DNA of 64,000 nucleotides from Takakia lepidozioides. Taxonomy: Eukaryota > Streptophyta > Takakiopsida > Takakiales > Takakiaceae. Below the pieces are notes generated by a model. The model saw only the letters and a program-made list of their open reading frames with translations. It was not told the origin of the DNA and made no database searches. The translations under genes were made by a program, and so were the position numbers. The stretch lies in contig CM060732.1 in assembly GCA_030704615.1 (NCBI GenBank), positions 4,094,001-4,158,000 of the forward strand, given 5' to 3'. This document shows positions 20,469 to 29,467 of the stretch, piece by piece; within the stretch, counting starts at the first letter, position 1, and every line of letters starts with the position of its first letter.

Positions 20469-22190
20469 AGAGAGCTTGAGAAAACTTTGGCCGAAACCGG
20501 CGTAACTAAGAGCCACTTCGCCTCATGGCTACTGCTCCCTTTGGGGGGTGGGCCCTCTCCAAGGGACAATCACAGTACGAGTAGGGATAGGGTACCTAGG
20601 GTACCCTAGGTTATAACCAAAGGGGGGTTGGATTCAAGTTATCGCTTATTGGTAATAATAGTTGTGGAATGAAGCGCCGTGAGGTGTATTGCCTTGAAGC
20701 ATTTGTGGATAGGGGGAATAGGGACTTGAAAGTTTTTGTGTAGGGTGTTTGCAAGCTAGGGTGGACCAAAACTGCGTAACTGTGCAGTTTTTGCAGTGAC
20801 CCCCCTTGATAGTGTCACCTATAAAAATTCGACAATTTAAAATTTCATTGCAATTTCTATGTTGTAAGGTTCTTATCTACAATGGGAAGATATACCAATT
20901 ATTAGATTCCCAAAAAGTTTTTGTAGTGAAGAGCTATGGACTTTCAAAGGAGTAACTGTGGACTGTAACTGTTACATCATACAAACTTATGGACTAAATA
21001 AACATAATGTACACTTGTTGAAATGCACAATGGAAAACAGTTTAGAGGTGCACTTTTTGAATACTCCCCAAATCCACTTTCATATGGAAAAAAACATAAA
21101 AGATAAAGAGCTATGGACTAATTTATATTTAAAAAATAGCTCAATTTTCATTTGTCCATATTTTTTCAAATAAGGGGATTTTGGGGTTTTACCTTTTCTA
21201 AAGAGGTATAGAATGACGTAGGGAAGGTGCGTCAGGTGTCATATGGAAAAATCCGTTGAAATTATCCGTTGAAATTAATTTTTGATATATCAAGTGTTAT
21301 TCAATTTAAATACTAAAATTTATAGTAAAATTTATCTTTGATGTTTGGGATAAGACCCTTTACTAAAAATGTTAAATATATCATCGTCTATCATCATTTG
21401 AAATTATTTGGGGAAATATCGTCAAATTTAAATTTGGAAATGGACTTCCATGGAAAACGAATCTGCCGCTTTTGGTCCACCCTACCCTACAACTGCCTTG
21501 TAGTGCGGCGATACTGGCATTGTGAATGTCTCCTCTGGTGCCGGCCGTGATGACAGATAGTGGGCCGGCGTTCCAACTTCGTTGGCGGGTAGCAAGGATG
21601 AGCGGTACATATTTCTGTCGTTTGTCTAAGGTGGAGGAAGCGGGGTAACGATCACGGCAAATTGTAAATTCAATGAAGTGAATGGTAAGATTAGGGGACA
21701 GAGTAGTGGGCGGGGAGGCGTTGATGGGTAAGCCATGAACAAGTAAGATGTCAGGGCATAGTCTGGAGGAGCAGGTGTAGGGTGAGCGGGGGCAAACACA
21801 TGGGAGAAGCCATGGCGGAACAGTATGGTCTTGGGGTCGGCCTTGGTAGGTGTGGCCATTAACGAGTGAGAACCATCCAGTTTCAGGGCGGTTCATGAGA
21901 AGTTTATGGGTGTGTCGAGTAATATGAAGGTCGTGGATGACAGGGTGGGTACACTGGCTGAGAAGGTGGGGCTAGGTGTTACGCACCTAGTGGGTATGTG
22001 AGCAAAGTGGGCAGTGGGGGGATGGGAATAGGCGTGGCCAGAAGATGTGTTTGCATTGGTGGCCCATATATTGGGCGTATCTAAATTTGAGTGTCTGTCT
22101 TATTTGTGCATCGGTAGCAGCTTTGGTATGCCAAAAGTAGTTTGATAGCTTATGGTGGAGAACGGTGGATTGTGTCCATTTTTTAATGGG
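20469..22190 (-). mobile_element. RNase H LINE, 5'-truncated copy B, with 15-bp TSD
   Basis: Flanked by atctcactttggtag at 20454-20468 and again at 22191-22205, a perfect 15-bp target-site duplication. On the minus strand it runs from the middle of the post-RNase H region (words such as TVLHHKL, FWHTKAATDAQI, CPLCSH) to the GC-rich 3' tail at 20490-20570. It lacks the 5' end, as expected of target-primed reverse transcription. It sits inside gypsy pol and contains the 724-bp element below. Confidence 0.9.
20759..21482. mobile_element. AT-rich TIR element nested in LINE copy B
   Basis: Begins GGGTGGACCAAAA and ends with its exact 13-bp inverse TTTTGGTCCACCC. A TA dinucleotide lies outside each end (20757-20758 and 21483-21484), fitting Tc1/mariner-type target duplication. 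The interior is strongly AT-rich with no transposase, so this is a non-autonomous element. LINE copies A and C lack this insertion. Confidence 0.75.
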
Positions 22191-22205
22191 ATCTCACTTT
22201 GGTAG

Positions 22206-23115
22206 TCTTGCCATGGAGCTTTCCCTTCTTCGTTCTCTGATCTTGTCTTAGAATCAGTTTCCCATTCATCGTATTCATCCTCTGAGTCATTTAGTTCAGG
22301 GATTTGTATGACATTGCCCCTCGGAGCTACTCTTTCTTCTGTCACAGCATACACAGATTTTCCTGGCTCTACATCTCCTCCTCAAGCTCAACGAGAATGT
22401 TCTCACATAACTCATGAAATTCTTGCTCCTTGTGGTCAGCCAACTCAACCGTGTCTAGAGGAAAGTATGCCACGTTGGTGCCTAGACCATACCTGATTCT
22501 TAAGGTCTCAGCAGCTCCAAACTTCTTTAAAAAGTCCATTCCTAGAAGCATATGTGTCCGTGTCCACCACCATAAAGTATGCCTAATTGGTTAGTTTTCC
22601 CACTATAACTTTGAGATCTTCCAACCTCAACTCCTCGTGGCGGGCTCCATAGCCACCGAGGCTACTCGATATGCGATCTCCTTGTCATTGACTACCTCCT
22701 TCATCGATCCCAAGTCCCTTAAAGTGCTGGCTACCATAATTGACACCATAGCTCCAGTGTTGATTTGTTTTGTGACCATGGCGTGGAGTGCCTTCACTTG
22801 CCCATTATAGGTGTATGCCACACTCTCTTGCTTGTGAATTTGCTCAACCCCAGCATGTTTGGTCTTGGTTGTCCAGTTTGTGTGCTTGTTGGTTTCCTTT
22901 GTCCTCTCAACCGCTTTGACCAAACTTTTTAGTTTCTCAAACTCCTCTGGCATGTTCATTATGACATCCATAAGTGACATGGAAATCCGCCCCCTGTAGA
23001 AATGGTTCAGAATCTTGGACTCTTCCAACAATAGTCTTTGACCATCTGGTCTGCATTCTATCTGGTGGAACACCACATGCCGGTGAGGCAGTTTCCTTGG
23101 GTGTTGCTCACACAT
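22206..23115 (-). pseudogene. gypsy aspartic protease region
   Basis: Includes INTGAMVSIMVASTLRDLG, the retropepsin active-site region, with Asn where the catalytic Asp (D-T/S-G) is expected. The LLGMDFLKKFGA flap-distal motif follows. The Asn change, plus a frame break between 22551 and 22627, indicates an inactive protease. Confidence 0.7.
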
Positions 23116-23560
23116 CCTCTCTCACACCTTCTGTTGTGGAGTTAGGTGTTGGTAGTGTGATCAGGGTCCTTCTCTTTGTAGGCATTCGAACTTCATTCAT
23201 TGAGTGGTGACCAGCCATTATCTCGTTCAGTTCAGCCAAGACTGCCTCATCATCATCACACATCAATTCAAGTAGATTTGTGGTGTGCATTCCAGCTGTC
23301 CCCATTTCTGCCTTTGCCCTATATTGGTCTTCCGTGTGTCCCATCATCTTACAGAAGTCACATCGCTTTCCACACTGGTTAGTCCAGTGCCCATACTTGT
23401 GGCATTTTCCACACTTTAATGGTGTCCTCCCGGCTGGACAAAATGTTGTGTTATGTGTCATTCTTGCTGACAGTTGTTGCACACTTTGGACATACCACGT
23501 GGTGGTGTCCGGCTTTCTGTGGTTCAGCGTGAATGGGTCCCTTTTCAAAGTACCTTTTTC
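23108..23560 (-). pseudogene. gypsy Gag nucleocapsid region
   Basis: Contains a CCHC zinc knuckle (CGKCHKYGHWTNQC) and a second degenerate one beginning CDFCKMMGH whose last Cys is Tyr. Its N-terminal side is cut at 23561 by the CACTA target site; the upstream Gag part resumes at 36235. Confidence 0.85.
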
Positions 23561-23563
23561 AGT

Positions 23564-24250
23564 CACTACAACAGATGAGCGTTTTTATGACTTCACATAT
23601 GACTATTTTTTCAGTCTTATATGCGTTCATGACTACATCACTCTGTAGTGAAAAAAGCCCTGTCATAGCGACTAGTCTTTAGGACTGCGTTTTGCAAGTC
23701 ATATCCGTGACTGCTTGCGTGGCACCTGGAGTCCTGCTGCAGAGAGGGTTGCAGTCACAACTATATGACTAATATATGACTACATTGTCTGTTGAGCGCT
23801 GCCTACATGGAGAGGCTTCAGCGGGACACGTGCGCCACTGCGCAAGCGACACGTCATGCATTCGTCAGGGGATCATATGACTATATGTCTGCAAAGTGAT
23901 GCCTACATGGAGAGGCGACGGATGGACACGTGCGCCACTGCGAATTTGACATGTCACGACTTCTTGCCATGATCATATGACTACATGTCTGCACAGTGAT
24001 GCCTACATGGAGAGGCGCTAGCGAGACACGTGTGCTATGGCAGATTTCACACGTGGTGACTACATGACTCGCTCATATGACTACAGGGATGTCTACATGG
24101 AGAGTTGTTAGCGGGACACCTGTTGCACTTGAGATGTGACATGTGGCACACAGACAAAATATATGACTAGCATATATGACTACGGATCTTTACACGTGGT
24201 GAAAATATGGATAAAGAATGTCGTGTCATATACTGCCACGTGTTCTGGTT
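23564..24250. repeat. CACTA left subterminal repeat array
   Basis: Four units with a period of about 90-105 bp, each with gcctacatggagagg (near 23800, 23901, 24001, 24091) followed by gggacacgtgcgccactgcg-like words and tatgactac motifs. In En/Spm, such subterminal motifs are binding sites for the TnpA protein. The same tatgacta/tagtcata word recurs at the right end (35930-36200). Confidence 0.8.
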
Positions 24251-24738
24251 TGAGCAAGAGTGATGCCACGTGTCATCAAGATTGTTTTCCGAAATATTTT
24301 ATTTTTTAATGTTCATATTTTATTTTTAGTTTTCATTTAATATTTAAAAGAACAGGGAGATTGCAGCCTTGGATTTTTTTTTAATGGTATTATTTTTAAT
24401 ATTATTATTTAAAATGAAAGTGAATTAAATGATTTAAAATCTTCATTACATGGTGAAATTCCAACATGAAAACAGAATGGATCCCTCCTGCATACTATCA
24501 ACCACAAGGAGAATGAAAATAGTCAACTACAGGGCAATACAAGCCCTATAAATCACATTACAAAAATCCAAATGAGACCAATGTCCCAATGGACACCTCA
24601 AAAGCCACAAGGTCAAAAAATCCATGCCTCAAAAGGCCCAGCCAAAAACAAGCAAGCCCACACATGGGCTGAATTGTTGTAGCTAGTATGTTCTAGTGCT
24701 ATTAGAATCAAGAACTCTGTTAAACAGTGCAATACTGA
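24251..24738. other. AT-rich stretch inside the CACTA element
   Basis: AT-rich DNA between the subterminal array and the end of the tnpA-like gene, probably its 3' UTR. No other feature. Confidence 0.4.
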
Positions 24739-25038
24739 CTATCCCTTCCGCAGCTCCATAAGTTTCAGTAACTTTAGACTCCAAAGTGTTGTCTGGCCAA
24801 CCACCTGCCCCAACTCGGTCTGTTTCCTAACACCATTCACATATGGTAGAGGGGTGTTACTGACACATGCCTCTTTGATGTACACACAGGCATAATCAAG
24901 GGGCACAGCAGGGTACCCGTAACCCACCACAGCACCTTGAAGAGCAACAATCAGCCCTACTCCACATTTCTTGCGTTTGGAGTTCACATCCAACAGCCGA
25001 ACCTCGTCACCCACCCTGAACTGTGATCCCAACTCCAC
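24739..25038 (-). CDS. tnpA-like gene, C-terminal DUF8039-like domain
   Basis: About 99 codons with the GVGLIVALQGAVVGYGYP start, a mid LPYVNGVRKQTELG and the end VVGQTTLWSLKLLKLM. This matches the order of the DUF8039-type domain found at the C-terminus of plant CACTA ORF1 proteins (G-x-V-x-G and ...LPxP...TLGxAxGxxxxWP). It ends the minus-strand transcription unit. It is separated from the phosphatase frame by about 450 bp, presumably intronic. Confidence 0.5.
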   Translation of the reverse strand: MELGSQFRVGDEVRLLDVNSKRKKCGVGLIVALQGAVVGYGYPAVPLDYACVYIKEACVSNTPLPYVNGVRKQTELGQVVGQTTLWSLKLLKLMELRKG

Positions 25039-25486
25039 ACAAAAAAGAACACGATGTGAAAACCCATGACATACACACGACTAGGACACTCAACATTTGC
25101 GAATTAAAGAGAGCCCCAAGGTTGGAAAAAATAAAACAAACAAGACAACGGCCTGGACTTACTCCATTTGCAGTCTCCAGTGGTGGTGAGACCTCTTTGG
25201 GGGGCTACTCGCCGGGTCGACACTCTTGCCCCTCGTCTGTACCGGCTTGTCGACAATATCACCTTTGTTTGTCACAAGTTCCTGTGTCACAGACCAGAGA
25301 ACAACCAGGAAAGCAATGAGCAAACAAGAATAGTGAATAGAAACAAAATCCAAGTATGAATCAAACAAAAAAAGCCAACATGAAAAGCTGCAAAGAAAAC
25401 CTAGCATTAATCAAGCAACCGAGGAGAAGCATCCAGGAAAGCAATGCAATGAATGAACCCACAAAATTGTAGCCTCTGGAGCACTG

Positions 25487-26215
25487 TCAGAATGTTTGTA
25501 CCTTCACAGTAGCAGTGTTGTATGGTTGTTGTCCGAAAACAGGCTGAGACTCCAAAAACTTGGGAATACTGGCAGCTTTCGATGCCTTCCACAAGAAAGG
25601 CCACAACACCTCTGTTAGATACTCATCAGTTGGTGAATCTGGTTGCACCTTCCATGGCTCTGGAAAAATCCCACTGAAGGGAGGATTGTTTGCCGCCTTT
25701 CTTGGTGTGTCGTCAACAAGAACAGTGTCCTCATAAGTCCATTCTGGCCAGTCTGCCCACACTGTAGACAAGTTCTTGAAATATAATGGCTTTGAATCAG
25801 ACCCCTTACGGCATGGGAGGACTGGATCCTCACAGTGAAGGGCATCCCACTGGAAAACCAGGTTAGTGTGGGCTGCAAAAATATAGTCCACCATTGGGAA
25901 GAAGTTGCGAGCTTGGCAACAAGACCACACCGCCACCTCAAAGTGTTCAAAACACTTTTGCAAAAAGTCATAACAGCGTGGTCTCAAAACTACCATCTTC
26001 TTGCCACACATCTTCCCCACAAAACCTTTGGGAAGGGATGCAGGCCCATTAGCAGAATGAAAAGATTCACATAACAGACCATTTAAGTCCAGAATTAGTA
26101 AATGCTTCCTCGTTGGTCCAGGAAGTAAACTGACATTTGGCTTCAACATGTGAGCAGGAGAAATTAAAGCAACCTTGCTTGTTTGTTTTGTCCCCGTCTG
26201 CATCTTCCTCCCCAT
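25487..26215 (-). CDS. FCP1/NIF-like HAD phosphatase domain inside the CACTA element
   Basis: The frame has the landmarks of the FCP1/SCP (NLI-interacting factor) phosphatase fold: HLLILDLNGLLCE (motif I, D-x-N-G where many family members have D-x-D-G), VVLRPRCYDFLQKCFEHFEV, AVWS, a long insert with LVFQWD, and LVDDTPRKAANNPPFSGIF (Asp-Asp motif). Plant cellular homologues of the D-L-N-G-L-L subgroup share this order. The Asn in place of the second Asp suggests weak or no phosphatase activity, although that change also occurs in the plant subgroup. It has no stop over 242 codons, and lies between the coiled-coil part and the DUF8039-like domain of the tnpA-like gene on the same strand. The likely reading is capture of a host domain, possibly fused by splicing. 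An unrelated host gene in this spot is less likely because it sits inside the TIRs. Confidence 0.8.
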   Translation of the reverse strand: MGRKMQTGTKQTSKVALISPAHMLKPNVSLLPGPTRKHLLILDLNGLLCESFHSANGPASLPKGFVGKMCGKKMVVLRPRCYDFLQKCFEHFEVAVWSCCQARNFFPMVDYIFAAHTNLVFQWDALHCEDPVLPCRKGSDSKPLYFKNLSTVWADWPEWTYEDTVLVDDTPRKAANNPPFSGIFPEPWKVQPDSPTDEYLTEVLWPFLWKASKAASIPKFLESQPVFGQQPYNTATVKVQTF

Positions 26216-26678
26216 TTAAACTCCCACATACCTGCATACCAGAATCCGGTGTGCCCGGCGGCTCTGTCACCATTGCCCCCTGGACTGCTACTGCCTTTGT
26301 ACGTGGCAAGGGCTGAATTTCCACGTGTACCTCACAGCTGGCCTTCCCTGTATCCTGCTGCTGCTCGGTCAAATTCAAAAGATCATCAGTGACAGGAAGA
26401 CATAAGGGCTTAGAGTGAGCACCAGTTACCGTCTGAAATTGGGATTCCAAACATTTTGATACTGTCACAGAAGACGTATCCATCGTAGATGTCACTGGTC
26501 CTGCGCCTGGTAGATTAATCCCCAATCTGGTCACAATGGCTTTCTGGTACTCAATCATACTCTGCATCTGTAATTTTAATTCTGCCATGTCACGTCCTTG
26601 TGATTCCACCAGTTTGTCCAAGCCATCCATCCTGCCAACTACTGTAGAATATGCGAGACTTCCCTCCTGCCAATCCAT
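26216..26678 (-). CDS. tnpA-like gene, coiled-coil exon
   Basis: The frame starts DWQEGSLAYSTVVGRMDGLDKLVE and continues with a heptad-like MAELKLQMQSMIEYQKAIV, resembling the coiled coil that follows the DNA-binding domain of CACTA ORF1 proteins. A Ser/Thr/Pro-rich stretch follows. It overlaps the phosphatase frame near 26170-26215 in another phase, so an intron or frameshift must lie there. Confidence 0.5.
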
Positions 26679-26987
26679 GAAAACTTGCCCAAGTATGAAT
26701 CAAACCAAAAAAACCTAGCATGAACAACCATTGGAAAGAAAACCCAGGCCAAAAGCCGTGAAAAAACCCTAGCAACCTATGATGCAGCAACCACTCTAGC
26801 AAACGTGGAAAACACACTTACCCGCCTGTCACTCCCAGCTGACAACCGTGACACTGAACCCTCTTGAATTTCACATAATGTAGGAGGGCACCCTGATAGT
26901 GTTTCCTACAAATTAATCCATGGCACAAACAAACCCATGCCACAAGTCAGTAAGCAATGTGAGGGTTGACTATATACACATAGCAAT

Positions 26988-28010
26988 TCAATGAGGAACA
27001 AAATACAGAGTCGTGATGATGCCACTTACCAAGCGTGCTTCCACCATTGTCTTCCCACCACGGCCAGTCTTGGTAGGATTCAGAATTGCACCATTTGCCT
27101 TCTTCATGTTGCCCGACACTTTGTGGAACACCTCTGTCTGCCAGTAACTTACAAGCTTGTTCCATACCTCGTCAGATACAGTAATGGGTTTCCCCTTACC
27201 ACCCAACCACGCAGTGTGTGCTTCATAACGCTGGCTCTTCATTATTCTGCCAATTGTTTGTTTTAGGTGGAAGTCTTTTAACTTGTGTGGCGTATATGAA
27301 AATAGCTTAGCCAGGTGATCTCTGATTTCGTATACAACTTCATCAGGTTGGTTGTTGATGGCAAGGGAACAATCTAGCTTGCGATAAGCCTGTCCTTTAA
27401 GGGCAGCGTGCCATACATTCCGGGTCTGACCATACGGGGCTCCTTTGAGGTTCGTCAAAATCACCGTGGGAGGAAGACCTGCAGCTATTCTCTCTTCCTT
27501 CACCTTGGCAGCTTCAATTTTGGCTGAGCTATTAGCCCTCCTTAAAGCATTGGTTCTATCATTCTTTGAAACGGCACCCTCCCCTCCTTCAGAGACCTCC
27601 GTGCGCTCAGGAGAATTCAAAGCAGGATCCTGCCAAGTAGGGACTGGTGGCCATGGCTGTTGGCCAGAAGGCCGAGGACCATACTGGCCATACTGTCCAT
27701 AAGCAGGAGGATATTCCGGTGGCCTGCCACCCCCATAGCTATTAGGGGGTGGCAAATATGGTGGAGGAGGATACTGGCCATACTGCCCATATGGAGGAGC
27801 ACCATATTGACCCTGACCATACTGAGTGCCAGACTGTGGGTACTGAGGCATACCATAATAAGGTGGGGGTACTGGTGGCACAGAACCCACAACGATGGGA
27901 GAGTTAGGGCCACCTCCTGCGTTCTTGTGGGCGCCATCTCCATTGCTAGCAGCAGGGATCGTGGATCCAGTGCGCTTGTGCTTGCCCTGAAAAGAAATTC
28001 CCCAGTACAA
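26988..28010 (-). CDS. tnpA-like protein: P/Y/G/Q-rich N-part plus Transposase_24-like domain
   Basis: Residues about 45-130 are dense in Pro, Tyr, Gly and Gln (repeats such as YGQYGQYPPPPYL), a low-complexity tract prone to phase separation or protein contact. Residues about 185-325 match plant Ptta/En/Spm transposase order: NVWHAALKGQAYR, then ISDEVW-like VSDEVWNKLVSYW, then VSGNMKKANGAILNPTKTGRGGK, where the family has K-x-x-N-x-x-x-R...HT-x-GS/G. The open frame's first Met is not necessarily the exon start, since an upstream exon was found at 28600-28886. TnpA-type proteins bind the subterminal motifs and help transposition. Confidence 0.75.
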   Translation of the reverse strand: MYWGISFQGKHKRTGSTIPAASNGDGAHKNAGGGPNSPIVVGSVPPVPPPYYGMPQYPQSGTQYGQGQYGAPPYGQYGQYPPPPYLPPPNSYGGGRPPEYPPAYGQYGQYGPRPSGQQPWPPVPTWQDPALNSPERTEVSEGGEGAVSKNDRTNALRRANSSAKIEAAKVKEERIAAGLPPTVILTNLKGAPYGQTRNVWHAALKGQAYRKLDCSLAINNQPDEVVYEIRDHLAKLFSYTPHKLKDFHLKQTIGRIMKSQRYEAHTAWLGGKGKPITVSDEVWNKLVSYWQTEVFHKVSGNMKKANGAILNPTKTGRGGKTMVEARLVSGIITTLYFVPH

Positions 28011-28599
28011 TGTGGGTGATTACACATACATATAGGCAGCAAGCAGCAAATCCTTGAATTCAATATAACAAACTGGAAGCACATATCATTTGTAAAGACA
28101 AGATTACCCAAAACTCAGTATGATCTTGGGCAGTAAATCTCCCAAATTTGATTGGCCCCAATGATGTCCTCCCAGTACATTTTTGAGCCCTCTTAGGTAT
28201 GGGGTGTTCCTGAAATCCATAGCAAGAATTCAAATGGACAAACCTGATGGGTCCATGAGAAGTATCCCTCCAAGTTTTACTGATATTCTGGGTGCATAAG
28301 TAACCCAAGTATCTCTATAAGTAGCCATTGTAGCTTAGTACCAGGACGTTGGTTTCATGGGGCAAAGAATTTGAACACACCTGAAGTCTACATTGGCCTG
28401 ACATCATGCCTTTGGCACTTCAACTTGTCTAGTGGAAATCATTTGTGATTGTGCCTTGGCTGACCCCTGCATTGTCCAACTTCCCTGTCTTGACAGACAT
28501 ACCCTATCTCTTCATGATCTTACCATACCCTATCTCTTCGTGATTTTACCAAAAACATACATAATTTGAATCATGGTCATTGTGAAGAACTATAACTCA

Positions 28600-28886
28600 C
28601 AGACGGAGAAGGTGTTCGTAGTGTAGATGATGGGCGTTTTTGTCCTGCGACATGAGCATGGGCATGTTCTCCTCGGCTTGCCGTGGCATCCGCCGACGAC
28701 GCACTCGCCTCGCACTGGCGTGGGAGGAGTGGATCGTCCTCATCGTCCTCAGAAGAGCCCTCATGCAGAATCGTAGTCTTCATCGTCTTCAGTCTGGCAC
28801 TTTGCCTTGCAGGACCTTGATCCCTAGCTTTTTCCTTCGGAGCGCGTGGCTTGCGAGGGCGATTCGCTCCCGCAAGCCTGCACAAA
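28600..28886 (-). CDS. tnpA-like gene, basic/acidic upstream exon
   Basis: Following a cctttgtgcag-like acceptor, the frame encodes RPRKPRAPKEKARD (a possible nuclear localisation signal), then the acidic GSSEDDEDDPLL, then Ser/Ala-rich sequence. It sits between the first exon and the main exon. The 3' donor is uncertain. Confidence 0.45.
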
Positions 28887-29212
28887 CACCTCCATGACCT
28901 CCCTCTCAAACAATCACAAACAAATGCAAGCATACATACCCTAATACTCTTAAGCCTACGCTGAACCACAGCCGCACCCTACCAGGACGTAATGGCTGCC
29001 CACGAATGACGGCGGACATCTCCCGCCTAATGACACACCCTCCTCAAACCTAATCGTCACTCACTGCATGTTGTTTGCCTCTCTGTTTGTACAAGTCGCA
29101 GCTACTCGCCCCCATTTGTGCTATGAAGCTTATGATCGCTGTAGGAAGGTTAGAGGATAAGGCGAATCGCAAGTTTAGTGGGTGGGTATCCAAAGTCAGG
29201 AACTAAACTCAC

Positions 29213-29331
29213 CCATCTATCGACTGCTTGAACGTTGCTTCCACCTCCTTTATGGCAGCAATCCGGCGCTCTCGGAACTTCTCGTACTCAGTGAGAGGGA
29301 CTGTCACTTCGAAGACCTTCCGCTTCACCAT
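29213..29331 (-). CDS. tnpA-like gene, first exon
   Basis: The ATG at 29331 (minus) begins MVKRKVFEVTVPLTEYEKF and continues as basic, helical sequence to a strong donor (gatgg|gtgagt). It faces the tnp2 start codon at 29468 on the other strand, leaving about 136 bp that should serve as a shared promoter. Confidence 0.55.
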
Positions 29332-29467
29332 GGACACTCAGAAACGATACTTATAGTATACTATAGATATAGAAATAGCACATTGGCAGCTGGTGCATGC
29401 ACTGTGCGTAGCATGCAAAGAGGGAAGGGGTGACGTTCAAAGCATGTACAGTGCAGGTGGCGAACGG

